Part shown: positions 55,111 through 63,779 of the stretch, one piece after another
Layout: every line of letters starts with the position of its first letter
Numbering within the stretch: the stretch's first letter is position 1
Origin: Paenibacillus sp. MAHUQ-63
GTDB lineage: Bacteria > Bacillota > Bacilli > Paenibacillales > NBRC-103111
Direction: 5' to 3'
Assembly: GCF_028765165.1 (NCBI RefSeq)
Contig: NZ_JARADB010000001.1
Span: forward strand, 1,178,001-1,242,000
Length of the DNA: 64,000 nt
Position numbers and translations under genes: made by a program
Notes under the pieces: model-generated
The model's input: only the letters and a program-made list of their open reading frames with translations
What the model was told of the DNA's origin: nothing
Databases searched by the model: none

Positions 55111-56136
55111 ATGCGCAAACGAATAACGCTGCATGATTTAGCGGATCGGCTCGGTTTGACGATTCAGACGGTATCCAAGGCGCTGCGCGGGCTGCCCGGC
55201 ATGTCCGAGCAGACCCGTAGCGAAGTATTCAAGCTTGCCCGTGAGCTCGGCTATATGACCAAAGACCAGAAGCAGACGCTGCAGCTGGACCATATCTCTC
55301 CCTTTCCGGTCGTTCAGCGGCGTTTCGTACTCGTTCAGAACAAGCTGTCCCTGAACTTCAACCGCCTGCTGCTGCAAGGCCTTCACGAGCGGTTCATGGA
55401 GTTCGGCCACACCGTGCAGCCGCTGCTCATCCCGCCGGATCTGAAGCCCTCGCAGTTCGAAGCCTGGGCCGAGGAGCAGGAGCTGCTGTACGCGGAAGGC
55501 GTGTTCATCGCGCCCCGCATGAATCACGACCTGCTGGAGCGCCAGCTGCTGGAGCTGCCCCTGCCGCGGATTCTGCTCAATTTCCCGCCGCCGGAATCCC
55601 GGGTCGACAGCGTCATCTGGGACGTGTACGAAGCTGTGTTCCAGTCTGTAAGAAGACTTGTCCGCATGGGGCACACGAACATCCTCTACGTAGGCGATAC
55701 GCGGGATCAGCGGGGCTTCGTCCTTCGCTGGCAAGCTTTCTGCGAAGCGATGAACGAAGCCGGCCGAACGGTCCATCCCGAGGAGCATGCGATCCTGCGG
55801 GACGGCACCGAGAAGTGGCTGAAGGACTTCGAGGCGCTGTATCGGGCGCGCAAACCGACGGCCGTGATCTGCGGCATCGACGAGGAAGCGGCGCCTGTCT
55901 ATCATACCCTGCGCGCAATGGGTGTGGGGATCCCGCAGACATGCTCGTTCGTCGCCTTGCTCAACGAGCAAGTGGACACGCTCCCCCTCTGCTCGCGCCC
56001 GCAGCTGTTCATCCGCGAATCGGGCTACCGTGCGGCAGACCGGATGCTGTGGCGGATCGCCAATCCGCATCTGCCGCATGAGCACGTCCGCCTGCAAGGG
56101 AATTTTGTCGCAGGAAGTACAATCTCTCGCGTATGA
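55111..56136 (+). CDS. LacI-family transcriptional regulator
   Basis: A 341-residue repressor-type protein. The N-terminal LacI helix-turn-helix and hinge are ITLHDLADRLGLTIQTVSKALRGLPGMSEQTRSEV, and a periplasmic-binding-protein-like ligand domain follows from residue ~65 (VLVQNKLSLNFNRLLLQGL, MGHTNILYVGDTRDQRGF, AVICGIDEEAAPVYHTLRAMG). The ligand is unknown. It likely controls the divergent FAD oxidoreductase and itself. AAAGGAG lies upstream of the ATG. Confidence 0.94.
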   Translation: MRKRITLHDLADRLGLTIQTVSKALRGLPGMSEQTRSEVFKLARELGYMTKDQKQTLQLDHISPFPVVQRRFVLVQNKLSLNFNRLLLQGLHERFMEFGHTVQPLLIPPDLKPSQFEAWAEEQELLYAEGVFIAPRMNHDLLERQLLELPLPRILLNFPPPESRVDSVIWDVYEAVFQSVRRLVRMGHTNILYVGDTRDQRGFVLRWQAFCEAMNEAGRTVHPEEHAILRDGTEKWLKDFEALYRARKPTAVICGIDEEAAPVYHTLRAMGVGIPQTCSFVALLNEQVDTLPLCSRPQLFIRESGYRAADRMLWRIANPHLPHEHVRLQGNFVAGSTISRV

Positions 56137-56161
56137 GCATGGCCAGTGAGCCTTGGAAGCG

Positions 56162-56198
56162 GAACAAACCGCCAGGAAAGTTTCCTGGCGGTTTGTTC
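56162..56198. terminator. Terminator after the LacI gene
   Basis: GAACAAACCGCCAGGAAA (56162-56179) is perfectly complementary to the 18 bases at 56181-56198, ending GGCGGTTTGTTC. It lies 25 bases after the stop. Confidence 0.88.
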
Positions 56199-56333
56199 AT
56201 CTGTTGGATAGCGGTACCTCGCATCCTGGACGCGGGCTGCTCCGCGCTTATTTCAAAGCTTTGAAAGTAGGCGTCAATCCCGTACGGTCCTTCCGTGCAT
56301 GCCCTGCCTTCCTTCTGCTCGACTTCATGCCAC

Positions 56334-57839
56334 TCACTCGTCCGAACTCAAATAGTAATTCGCCAGTTTGCGCAATTCTTCGGCCTTCCGGGTGTCGCCC
56401 CGCTGTCCCTCCCGCTCGGACATCCATGCCATGAGCATCCCAAGCCTGAACTCGGCGTTTGCCTTCATATCGATAAACCATTGGTCGTACAAGCCGGACA
56501 TGATTTGCTTCTGCCGCATCGAGCGGATGAGCCGGAGGCTGAGTTCGTATTTCTTCTCATCCCGATCCTCCATCAGTCTCACAGTTTGCAAATCTTCAAG
56601 AAAATCAACCAGATCGCATTCGACCTTGCATTGGAAATAGAGACGTTTGTGGTCTGATTTCAACAAGGAGACCCCGTCCTGCGTAAGCAGCTTTTTCAAA
56701 TAATTGATATAGACTTTCAAGTTTTTCATGGCTGCCGGCAGCGGAACATTCGGGAAAACCGCATCGCACAGCTCCTCCTTGATGGAAGAGGGATGCATCA
56801 CAAGGTAGGCCATAATATTGGTGGCATACCGTTTGTTCCAGCCGTCCAGCAGCTCCCGACCGTTCACAAACACACGGAAGCCGTACATCAGCTCCACTTT
56901 GAGCACGGGATCGTCCTGACGCTCATCCGCAAAAAACGTTTGGACGAACGAATTCCGCATCTGCTGAAGCGATCCCGCAATTGCCAGATCTTTGGCCGTT
57001 CTGACCACGGGAGCTCCTTCCATTTTACGCCGGATAAAGCCCTTAATCCATTGTACCGTTACGCCGGGCTGGTCGATAAAGACGGCATTGGCCGCATGCG
57101 GAACGATATAAAACGTCGCGCCGGGAATACGTTCAGCCGTCATATTTTGGAAAGAAGAAGGATAAACTGTATCAAATTCCCCAGCAAGGAGTAAGGTCGG
57201 GTTTTGGATCACATGGAGCTCGCTGAGCTGCCGGCTGAGGACTTGCAGTTTAAACAGCTTCGTATAATTGGCTATGGAAACGCCCAAATACATATGGTAA
57301 AGCCGCTGGGCTTCCTCATGCTCGAAGGGAGCGACCGTCAGGGCGGGCACCAGAAATTTCTCAAGCGTATAAGGAAGGCCATGCGAGTCGATCAGATTCA
57401 AGTAGCTATCGATGGCCACACTCCCGTCCTTTTCGGGAAAAAGCATATTCATCGAGATCAGAATCAAGCATTGTACGAGATTCGGATAACGAATGGCGAA
57501 AGCTACGGCGAGAGATCCGCCAAAGCTGTGACCCAGCAGATGGAAGCTATCTATCTGCAGCTGCCGGGTCAAGACATACACATCATCGACAAATAGACCC
57601 CATGAAACTTCGTCCAAGGTCGGTTCACTTTGTCCGCATCCGCGCAAATCGACAAGCAGAAGACGATAATCCTCTTTCAGCCCGTCTACCAAGCGCCCCC
57701 ATCGTGAAGAGTCAAAACCGTTTCCATGCAGGAGAACGATTGTTTCCTCGGAGCAGCTCGTAGAAGGTATAAGTTCGTAGTATAGGCTGACTCCATTGAC
57801 GTGTGCAAAAGCCACCGGTGCACCACCATTCCATTCCAT
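56334..57839 (-). CDS. Alpha/beta hydrolase fused to SARP-like DNA-binding/BTAD domain
   Basis: A 501-residue fusion. Residues ~9-275 are an alpha/beta hydrolase: oxyanion LLHGNG, nucleophile Ser105 in GHSFGG, Asp223 in AGEFD, and His248 in VPHAAN as the likely triad. Residues ~315-405 form an OmpR-like winged helix (VELMYGFRVFVNGREL, MAYLVMHPSSIKEELCDAVF, LKVYINYLKKLLTQDGVSLL), and 405-501 a BTAD-like helical domain, which is the SARP layout. The enzyme domain may act as a ligand sensor for a transcription factor. The first ATG lacks a clear ribosome binding site, and GTG 57815 is an alternative. No target is evident. Confidence 0.87.
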   Translation of the reverse strand: MEWNGGAPVAFAHVNGVSLYYELIPSTSCSEETIVLLHGNGFDSSRWGRLVDGLKEDYRLLLVDLRGCGQSEPTLDEVSWGLFVDDVYVLTRQLQIDSFHLLGHSFGGSLAVAFAIRYPNLVQCLILISMNMLFPEKDGSVAIDSYLNLIDSHGLPYTLEKFLVPALTVAPFEHEEAQRLYHMYLGVSIANYTKLFKLQVLSRQLSELHVIQNPTLLLAGEFDTVYPSSFQNMTAERIPGATFYIVPHAANAVFIDQPGVTVQWIKGFIRRKMEGAPVVRTAKDLAIAGSLQQMRNSFVQTFFADERQDDPVLKVELMYGFRVFVNGRELLDGWNKRYATNIMAYLVMHPSSIKEELCDAVFPNVPLPAAMKNLKVYINYLKKLLTQDGVSLLKSDHKRLYFQCKVECDLVDFLEDLQTVRLMEDRDEKKYELSLRLIRSMRQKQIMSGLYDQWFIDMKANAEFRLGMLMAWMSEREGQRGDTRKAEELRKLANYYLSSDE

Positions 57840-57901
57840 GCTATGTTAGGTTCTATCATATAAGGAACGCGGCCAAGAAACAATATGCGCAGGCAAAATG
57901 G

Positions 57902-57931
57902 AAAAAAAGCGCAATCCGCAGATTGCACTTT
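57902..57931 (-). terminator. Terminator of the unknown gene at 57959
   Basis: AAGCGCAATC pairs with GATTGCACTT around CGCA (one mismatch). On the minus strand TTTTTTTCC follows. It lies about 28 bases after the stop of the gene at 57959-58936. Confidence 0.82.
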
Positions 57932-57958
57932 AGCTCATTTTTCTCTTCTCATCCAGAG

Positions 57959-58936
57959 TTACGCGATTCGTCGGGACATTTTGACCACAACCATCGCGTT
58001 GGCGATGGTGACCCTGTAGCCTAACTGAACGGCTTCCGACACCAAAAACCGCAGGGAATCAGCATGCCGGCCGAATTCGGGAAGAAGCTTCCCGGATAAA
58101 GCCAATACGTCCTCATGAACCTTCTCCAAAATTTCAAACGGCGGCAGTACCGCCTGGTAATACTCATCGATAAAAGCATCCGAATCAATGAAAACATCTG
58201 CGGCAGGCAGTGCATACCCTCTTGCCTCGAGCACGATTTTGGCGATCCGATTGCCCTTGAGCGCTGCGTAGCACATCACCTGATCTTTCAGCTTCCCGAC
58301 GACATCATCTTGAATGCCGAGCAGCTGCGCCAACGTTCGCGTCAAGAAATACTCCCACAGCGCATCCAGCATGACCTGGGTATTCTGCAGCAGCGTATCC
58401 GCTTGATCGTCCAGCGCGGCCTTGCCCTCGAGCAAAATCACCTCGCTCTGCTGGTTCAAAATCGTATTTACAACCGCCATATAGGTATCAAGCTTCTCCC
58501 TGCTACATGCAAGAGCCGCTCTTTTCTTCGCCACCGCACCCTGCTCCATATGCGCGGTCACCGTCTCCAGCATATCCTTGTGGCTGGCTGTATACCATTT
58601 ATGCGTGCTGCTGCTGCCCTTGCCCTGCTCGAAAATCCCTTCGAGCCAGAAGAAAGGCGCTTGCCCGTCCGTATCGACGCCCCATGCGGCAACACTAAGC
58701 AGCGGAAAAAGCTTCACTGTTTTTTTATTTCCATCCAGGAATACGATATAATGATTCGTCACGGCAAGCGTCCCCCGCCCGGCTTCAGGGCAGATGGCAT
58801 CTGCCAAATAAAGCGGCGTTTCTCCCGTTTGCTGCCGGATGAAGAAGGTTGTCTTCGGTCTGTGCACCAATTGAATGCCTTGCAGGAAGAGCCTGCGCGC
58901 GTAGTTTAAGGATAAGAAATCATCAGAACGTCCCAT
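57959..58936 (-). CDS. Protein of unknown function with possible PH/GRAM-like N-terminus
   Basis: A 325-residue soluble protein. Residues ~40-115 read like a PH/GRAM strand pattern (GRGTLAVTNHYIVFLDGNKKTVKLFPLLSV, FFWLEGIFEQGKG), and the rest is mostly helical (NQQSEVILLEGKAALDDQADTLLQ, PPFEILEKVHEDVLALSGKLLPEF). No catalytic motif is visible. AAAGGCGGG lies rather far (about 14 bases) from the ATG. It appears to be a single-gene unit with its own terminator. I do not recognise the family. Confidence 0.7.
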   Translation of the reverse strand: MGRSDDFLSLNYARRLFLQGIQLVHRPKTTFFIRQQTGETPLYLADAICPEAGRGTLAVTNHYIVFLDGNKKTVKLFPLLSVAAWGVDTDGQAPFFWLEGIFEQGKGSSSTHKWYTASHKDMLETVTAHMEQGAVAKKRAALACSREKLDTYMAVVNTILNQQSEVILLEGKAALDDQADTLLQNTQVMLDALWEYFLTRTLAQLLGIQDDVVGKLKDQVMCYAALKGNRIAKIVLEARGYALPAADVFIDSDAFIDEYYQAVLPPFEILEKVHEDVLALSGKLLPEFGRHADSLRFLVSEAVQLGYRVTIANAMVVVKMSRRIA

Positions 58937-59132
58937 TATGATAAAAGTACCCGCCTTTCATTCATATAAGATGCTATTACTATACTCTTTGCATGGTTAC
59001 ACAAAAGTTACACTTGCGGAGAACAGTGAAATGGGATAGCGTCGTTTCTAAGCTTGGGCGAACGTGATATAGTGGAAGGAACATCATCGGGCCGGGACTT
59101 ATTATCGATAGTTGAAACAGGAGGTCATCACA

Positions 59133-60146
59133 ATGCCCAAAAATCCAGGCAAGCCGCATCAACGCCCTGGCAAGAGCCAGAATCACCATCCGAAACTTAA
59201 AATCAGCAAGGTACAATCCCATAAACCCGTCTCTGCCAAAGACGGACAAGAAGCCAATACACGTCAGTATACGGTCAAAGAACCGGGGGAGCTCCTGCCC
59301 TTCTTATTGGAAAAGCTGTCCGGCGTCGGCCGGAACTCGGTCAAAGCCATCCTCGCCCGCGGACAAGTCTCCGTGAACGGCAGGGTCGTCACCGCTTACA
59401 ATCACCCGCTGCAGCCCGAGCAGATAGTGACCATTAACAAAGAGAAGATCGTCGAACAAATACCTCTGGCGGGTATGTCCATCCTGCATGAAGATGCGGA
59501 TCTTATCGTGATTCAGAAGGATTCAGGCCTGCTTTCGATCGCCACCAATCCGGAAGAACAACAAATAACCGCTTACCGCCAGCTTACGGCGCATGTGCGC
59601 AATCATGATCCGAAGGCCCGAATCTTCGTCGTGCACCGGCTCGACCGCGACACCTCGGGCGTCATGATGTTCGCGAAGAGCGAACGGGTTCAGCAGCATC
59701 TGCAGAACACCTGGCAGGACAGTGTCAAAGAGCGAACCTACGTCGCTCTCGTGGAAGGCATGGTGAAGAAGCCGGAGGGGACGATCTCCTCTTGGCTCAA
59801 GGAACATGCGAAGTCGCTCAAAATGTATTCCACGCCGTATCCGAATGACGGCCAGCATGCCGTAACGCATTACAAAACGTTACAGGCGAACCGGAATTAC
59901 TCGCTGCTGGAGGTCAATCTGGAAACCGGGCGCAAGAATCAAATCCGCGTTCATATGCAGGACATCGGCCACCCCGTCGTCGGGGATAAGAAATACGGCT
60001 CCAAATCGAAGGAAATCGGCCGCCTCGGACTTCACGCGCGCGTACTGGCCTTCGTGCATCCGACCACCGGCGAAACTTTGCGTTTCGAGACGAACATTCC
60101 GAAGGTGTTCCTGCAGCCATTTCGCGATGCGCCTTCCAAGAAGTGA
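59133..60146 (+). CDS. RluA-family pseudouridine synthase
   Basis: A 337-residue enzyme with a basic N-terminal tail (MPKNPGKPHQRPGKSQNHHP), an S4 domain (ELLPFLLEKLSGVGRNSVKAILARGQVSVNGRVV) and the RluA catalytic domain with Asp in HRLDRDTSGVMMF, plus GRKNQIRVHMQDIGHPVVGD. It isomerises uridine in rRNA or tRNA. The target site cannot be assigned. The ATG at 59133 follows AGGAGG. The frame upstream to 59112 has no site. No neighbour suggests a role. Confidence 0.94.
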   Translation: MPKNPGKPHQRPGKSQNHHPKLKISKVQSHKPVSAKDGQEANTRQYTVKEPGELLPFLLEKLSGVGRNSVKAILARGQVSVNGRVVTAYNHPLQPEQIVTINKEKIVEQIPLAGMSILHEDADLIVIQKDSGLLSIATNPEEQQITAYRQLTAHVRNHDPKARIFVVHRLDRDTSGVMMFAKSERVQQHLQNTWQDSVKERTYVALVEGMVKKPEGTISSWLKEHAKSLKMYSTPYPNDGQHAVTHYKTLQANRNYSLLEVNLETGRKNQIRVHMQDIGHPVVGDKKYGSKSKEIGRLGLHARVLAFVHPTTGETLRFETNIPKVFLQPFRDAPSKK

Positions 60147-60248
60147 AGCCGGTAGGCTGTGAAGCTGAGGATAGTTACAAGAGGACTGGCTGTTGCATAA
60201 GGAAATTAAGCAATTTTTAAGAATAAGGGACTAGGAGGTCATTGCACC

Positions 60249-61205
60249 ATGCGAATTGTTGTGCTTGACGGCTATACGTTGAATCCCGGCGACCTGGATT
60301 GGGATGGCTTGCATCAACTGGGGGACATCGTGGTCTATGACCGGACTGCCGAAGCCCAAATCACCGATCGGGCGGCCGATGCCGACATCGTGTTAACGAA
60401 CAAGACGCCGCTCTCTGCCGCAACCATCCGGCAGCTGCCCAAGCTGCGCTATATCGGCGTTCTGGCGACCGGCTACAATATCATCAACCTTGCGGCTGCC
60501 AAGGAGCACAATGTCCTCGTAACGAATGTGCCTGCTTACAGCACGCATTCCGTGGCGCAGCTCGTTTTTGCGCTGCTGCTGGAATTTGCCCACCGGGTGC
60601 AGCGGCATAGCGACAGCGTCGTAAGCGGGGCGTGGGAACGCTCCGTCGATTTCTGCTATACGGTTGCTCCGCTTACCGAGCTTAGCGGCAAAACGATGGG
60701 ACTTGTCGGCCTGGGACAGATCGGCAAGCAAACCGCGCTCATCGCCCGGGCGATGGGCATGAACGTCATCGCCACCGGCAGCGGACGGCGGACGCCGGAA
60801 CCGGTGGAGGGCATTGCCTGGACAGGGCTCGAAGAGCTGCTGCGGCAGGCCGATGTCGTTTCCCTCCACTGTCCGCTGACAGAGGAGACGCAGCAGCTCA
60901 TTAACGCCGAGCGGCTGGCGCTGATGAAGCCGACAGCCCTGCTGCTGAATACGGCCCGGGGCGGCTTGCTGAACGAGGCCGATGTCGCGCAGGCGCTGAA
61001 TGACGGGCGGCTGGCGGGTGCCGGGCTGGACGTGTTGACGGTAGAGCCGCCAACGCCGGACAATCCGCTGCTGCATGCGCGCAATGTGCTCATCACTCCG
61101 CATATCGCATGGGCCACCAAGGAGGCTCGCGCCCGGCTGATGGCGACGGCGGTGGCGAATGTGCGCGCCTACATCGACGGGCAGCCACAGAACGTGATCG
61201 GCTGA
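60249..61205 (+). CDS. D-2-hydroxyacid dehydrogenase, glycerate dehydrogenase-like
   Basis: A 318-residue NAD-dependent enzyme. The Rossmann motif is GLVGLGQIGKQTALIARAMG. The catalytic regions are NTARGGLLNEADVAQAL (Arg), the Glu in DVLTVEPP, and the His in TPHIAWAT. It reduces a 2-oxoacid such as hydroxypyruvate or glyoxylate to the D-hydroxyacid. The substrate is not fixed by sequence. TAGGAGG precedes the ATG. It stands about 100 bases after the pseudouridine synthase gene. Confidence 0.93.
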   Translation: MRIVVLDGYTLNPGDLDWDGLHQLGDIVVYDRTAEAQITDRAADADIVLTNKTPLSAATIRQLPKLRYIGVLATGYNIINLAAAKEHNVLVTNVPAYSTHSVAQLVFALLLEFAHRVQRHSDSVVSGAWERSVDFCYTVAPLTELSGKTMGLVGLGQIGKQTALIARAMGMNVIATGSGRRTPEPVEGIAWTGLEELLRQADVVSLHCPLTEETQQLINAERLALMKPTALLLNTARGGLLNEADVAQALNDGRLAGAGLDVLTVEPPTPDNPLLHARNVLITPHIAWATKEARARLMATAVANVRAYIDGQPQNVIG

Positions 61206-61228
61206 GGATCGGCGATCCCCGCCATAGT

Positions 61229-61413
61229 CTAACGGACACAGGCGCCGCTATTCGCATAACATACGCCGAGCTTCTTCGCTAACGGACACCAGTGACCTTA
61301 TTTTCCAATTTTCGGGCGAAACGTTCCTGAAATAGGCAAAATAGCGGCTCTGGTGTCCGTTACATTTTTGTAGCGGCCTTTTTTCGGTGAATAAGGGCCG
61401 CTGTGTCCGTTAG
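61229..61413. repeat. Four-box inverted intergenic element, copy B
   Basis: CTAACGGACAC lies forward at 61229-61239 and 61279-61289, and its reverse complement (GTGTCCGTTA[G]) at 61353-61362 and 61403-61413. The outer ends (CTAACGGACACAG and CTGTGTCCGTTAG) are perfect inverted termini. Unit content and order match copy A at 44572-44745. Confidence 0.85.
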
Positions 61414-61955
61414 AGAGGTCCGGGGCCAGGCTAGGCCCGCGCCCGGACAAGAACAGGCACCCCTCCCCTGCTCGTGTTCCCCGTCCACATGAACCGGCCG
61501 TTCTCCACAATCCCTTTGCTGAATAGCGTATTTCAAGCTACGGATATCGAACTCCAAGCCATGTCAAGGATTCGTAAACGCCAAGCTTCCTTCATCGGGA
61601 ACCCTCTGCCGGACGAAGGAGATAGCAGATGTGTCGAAGCGGAGGTTAGCGGGTGCCAGGGCGGCTCTTGTCTCCCACGCCAACTCACGCCAAACTGCAT
61701 GATCGACCGCGAATTTGGTCTGAGCGGCCTCCCACGCCTGATTCTATATGAAAAATCATCTACATTTTTCGTTGATTGAGTAAAATCGGATAAATCTATA
61801 TGAAAAATAGCATACATTTTGGATTCGGGTTATCCGCCACTACTATCGATAACAATGAAGGGCATAGGAGATGGCGCAGGCAGCGTCAAGACGGAGTGTT
61901 AATGATTCGACTGAGTACAGGAACGTGAATCGGGGCTTGCACCAAGCATGAATAA
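61414..61955. other. Gene-free stretch with TATATGAAAAAT motifs
   Basis: No gene is convincing here. Two copies of a CTATATGAAAAAT motif lie at 61744-61756 and 61796-61808. The same motif occurs in the gap at 16.0-16.1 kb (TATATGAAAAATAGC near 16070), so these gaps share a repeat family. Confidence 0.55.
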
Positions 61956-61956
61956 A

Positions 61957-61999
61957 AGGGGACCGGCCTTCCATACGGAAGGTCGGTCCCCTTTATTGA
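61957..61999. terminator. Strong terminator hairpin
   Basis: AAAGGGGACCGGCCTTCC pairs with GGAAGGTCGGTCCCCTTTA (one G-T mismatch) around ATAC. It lies about 115 bases beyond the mqnD stop on the minus strand and may end that transcript. Confidence 0.78.
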
Positions 62000-62113
62000 C
62001 GAGAATCCTTGCGTTAATTAGCGGCAATGGCGACGCCAGACGGACAGAACTACGTTCCACCTGCCCGGAACCGTCCGGCCAAGGGGAAAGCAGTTCCCGT
62101 CACGGAGCTGCCG

Positions 62114-62953
62114 CTATTTCAACAGTGCCGCATAATCCATCTGCGGCACGATGCCTGCTTCTGCGGCCCGCTGGAGCAAGGTCAGGACGGCGCCATAGCC
62201 GTCATCGCCGAGATCGGCGGTGAACTCGTTCACGTACAGGTCGATATGCGCCTGCGCCACCTGCGGGTCCATCTCCTGCGCGTGCTGCATGACGTAGTCG
62301 CGCGAAGCTTCCGGATGCGCCCACGCGTACTTGACCGAGGCGCGGGTCCAGCCCGCAAGCGCCTCAAGATCCATCGAGCGCCGCGCCACAATGGCGCCGA
62401 GCGGAATCGGCAGTTGGGTGTCCTCTTCCCACCAGCTGCCAAGATCTTTGAGAAGCGCCAGCCCGTACGACGGGTACGTAAAGCGCGCTTCATGGATCAC
62501 AAGGCCGGCATCGATGAGGCCGTCCCGCACGGCGGGCATGATCTCGTGGAACGGCATGACCACGATTTCCCCCACGCCGCCGGGCACATGCTGTGCCGCC
62601 CAGAGGCGGAACAGCAAATACGCGGTAGAGCGCTCGCTCGGCACGGCGACCCGGCGGCCGCTCAGCTGGGCCGGATCCGGCGAAGCTCCGCCGGACCTGG
62701 TCAGCACGAGCGGACCGCAGCCGCGGCCCAGAGCGCCGCCGCACGGCAGCAGGGCATACTCCTGCAGCACCCAAGGCAGGGCGGCGTAGGAGATTTTCAG
62801 CACGTCGGGACCGGAGCCCTCGGCGGCCAGCTTGTTCGTGATATCGATGTCGGCATAGAGGACATCCAATTCCGGAGCGCCGGGAATCAGACCGTGCGCC
62901 CAGGCGTGGAATACGAATGTATCGTTCGGACAGGGTGAATACGCAATTTTCAT
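62114..62953 (-). CDS. mqnD: 1,4-dihydroxy-6-naphthoate synthase
   Basis: A 279-residue periplasmic-binding-fold enzyme of the futalosine menaquinone pathway, converting cyclic dehypoxanthinyl futalosine to 1,4-dihydroxy-6-naphthoate. Signature segments are AYSPCPNDTFVFHAW, DVLKISYAALPWVL, VVMPFHEIMPAVRDGLIDAGLVIHEARFTY. GGAGGTG inside the end of mqnB serves as ribosome binding site, and only one base separates mqnB's stop from this ATG, so the two are coupled. Confidence 0.94.
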   Translation of the reverse strand: MKIAYSPCPNDTFVFHAWAHGLIPGAPELDVLYADIDITNKLAAEGSGPDVLKISYAALPWVLQEYALLPCGGALGRGCGPLVLTRSGGASPDPAQLSGRRVAVPSERSTAYLLFRLWAAQHVPGGVGEIVVMPFHEIMPAVRDGLIDAGLVIHEARFTYPSYGLALLKDLGSWWEEDTQLPIPLGAIVARRSMDLEALAGWTRASVKYAWAHPEASRDYVMQHAQEMDPQVAQAHIDLYVNEFTADLGDDGYGAVLTLLQRAAEAGIVPQMDYAALLK

Positions 62954-62954
62954 C

Positions 62955-63593
62955 TTAAAGCACCTCCGCTAGGACTGAACTTGCTGCTTCTAAAGCTTTC
63001 AATGCATCGCCGATGCGCCAGGCATCGCGGTCGCGCGGACCTACCGCGTTCGAGATTGCGCGGAGCTCCAGCACAGGCACGCCGCGCAGTGCAGCGGCGG
63101 TGGCAACGCCGAAGCCTTCCATAGCTTCGGCGGCAGCCCCGGGCACGCGCGCGGCAAGCGCGGCGGCGGTAGCGGCCGTCCCCGTGGCCGTCGCTACCGT
63201 GAGCACCGGCGCGAGGCGCGCGGTGAGGCCGGCGGCGGTCAGCGCCGCCGTAAGCCGCTCGGCTGCGCCGGCATCGACGCCGATCCGCGTCGAGCCGAAG
63301 CCGAGCTCGTCCAAGGAGCTGAAGCCGTCCAGCAGCTCCACGCCAAGATCGGCGGCGACGATCTCGCTAGCTACCACCAGCGAGCCGATCTCCGCTTCGC
63401 CGGGAAATCCGCCGGCAATGCCGGCAACGACCACCAAATCATAATCCGCAGCGGCAAGCGACATCGCGCCGTTAGCAGCGGCAGCAGCGAGCCCGACGCC
63501 GGCCAGGGCGAACTCGAACCTGCTGTCGTGGCCAAGCCCCCGCTGCACGGCATCTCTCTCGGGCGCAACTGCGGTCATTATAAGTACACGCAT
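62955..63593 (-). CDS. mqnB: Futalosine hydrolase
   Basis: A 212-residue nucleoside-phosphorylase-fold enzyme that removes hypoxanthine from futalosine in menaquinone synthesis. It shows VLIMTAVAPERDAVQRGL, the family GIAGGFPGEAEIGSLVVAS, EAMEGFGVATAAALRGVPVLELRAISN, with the catalytic Glu/Met segment EAMEG. It resembles MTA/SAH nucleosidases, but adjacency to mqnD supports the futalosine role. The ATG at 63593 is preferred. An ATG seven codons earlier lies on the GAAGGAG site. Very GC-rich. Confidence 0.93.
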   Translation of the reverse strand: MRVLIMTAVAPERDAVQRGLGHDSRFEFALAGVGLAAAAANGAMSLAAADYDLVVVAGIAGGFPGEAEIGSLVVASEIVAADLGVELLDGFSSLDELGFGSTRIGVDAGAAERLTAALTAAGLTARLAPVLTVATATGTAATAAALAARVPGAAAEAMEGFGVATAAALRGVPVLELRAISNAVGPRDRDAWRIGDALKALEAASSVLAEVL

Positions 63594-63704
63594 GATAAGG
63601 CCAATCTCCTTCATTGTTCATAACGAGAATAAACACATTAGTTATTATTGTACATGACCATCAACAAATAAGAAACTTTTGGGCGCCCGCTCCGCATAAG
63701 CCCG

Positions 63705-63733
63705 TTGACACACACATCTAATTAGAATATCAT
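63705..63733 (+). promoter_or_regulatory. Promoter of the ArsR gene
   Basis: Consensus TTGACA (63705-63710), a 17-base spacer and TATCAT (63728-63733). The -10 overlaps the palindromic operator region. Confidence 0.85.
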
Positions 63734-63755
63734 CTAATTAGATGTATATCTAATC
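63714..63755. promoter_or_regulatory. Palindromic operators at the ArsR promoter
   Basis: CATCTAATTAGATG (63731-63744) is a perfect palindrome. CATCTAATTAGAAT just upstream and ATCTAATCC just downstream are partial copies. Placed across the spacer and -10, they fit autorepression by the ArsR-type protein. Confidence 0.8.
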
Positions 63756-63779
63756 CAATAAAGACAAGGAGGCCTCCGC

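Noticed and set aside
61474..61779. 101-residue + strand open frame in the gap after the hydroxyacid dehydrogenase
   Set aside because: It has no ribosome binding site, no domain, and overlaps repeat-like DNA. It could be decayed sequence, but nothing supports a gene.
62027..62938. 303-residue open frame on the + strand over mqnD
   Set aside because: It is antisense to mqnD in GC-rich DNA, has Arg/Ala/Gly-rich composition, no domain and no ribosome binding site.
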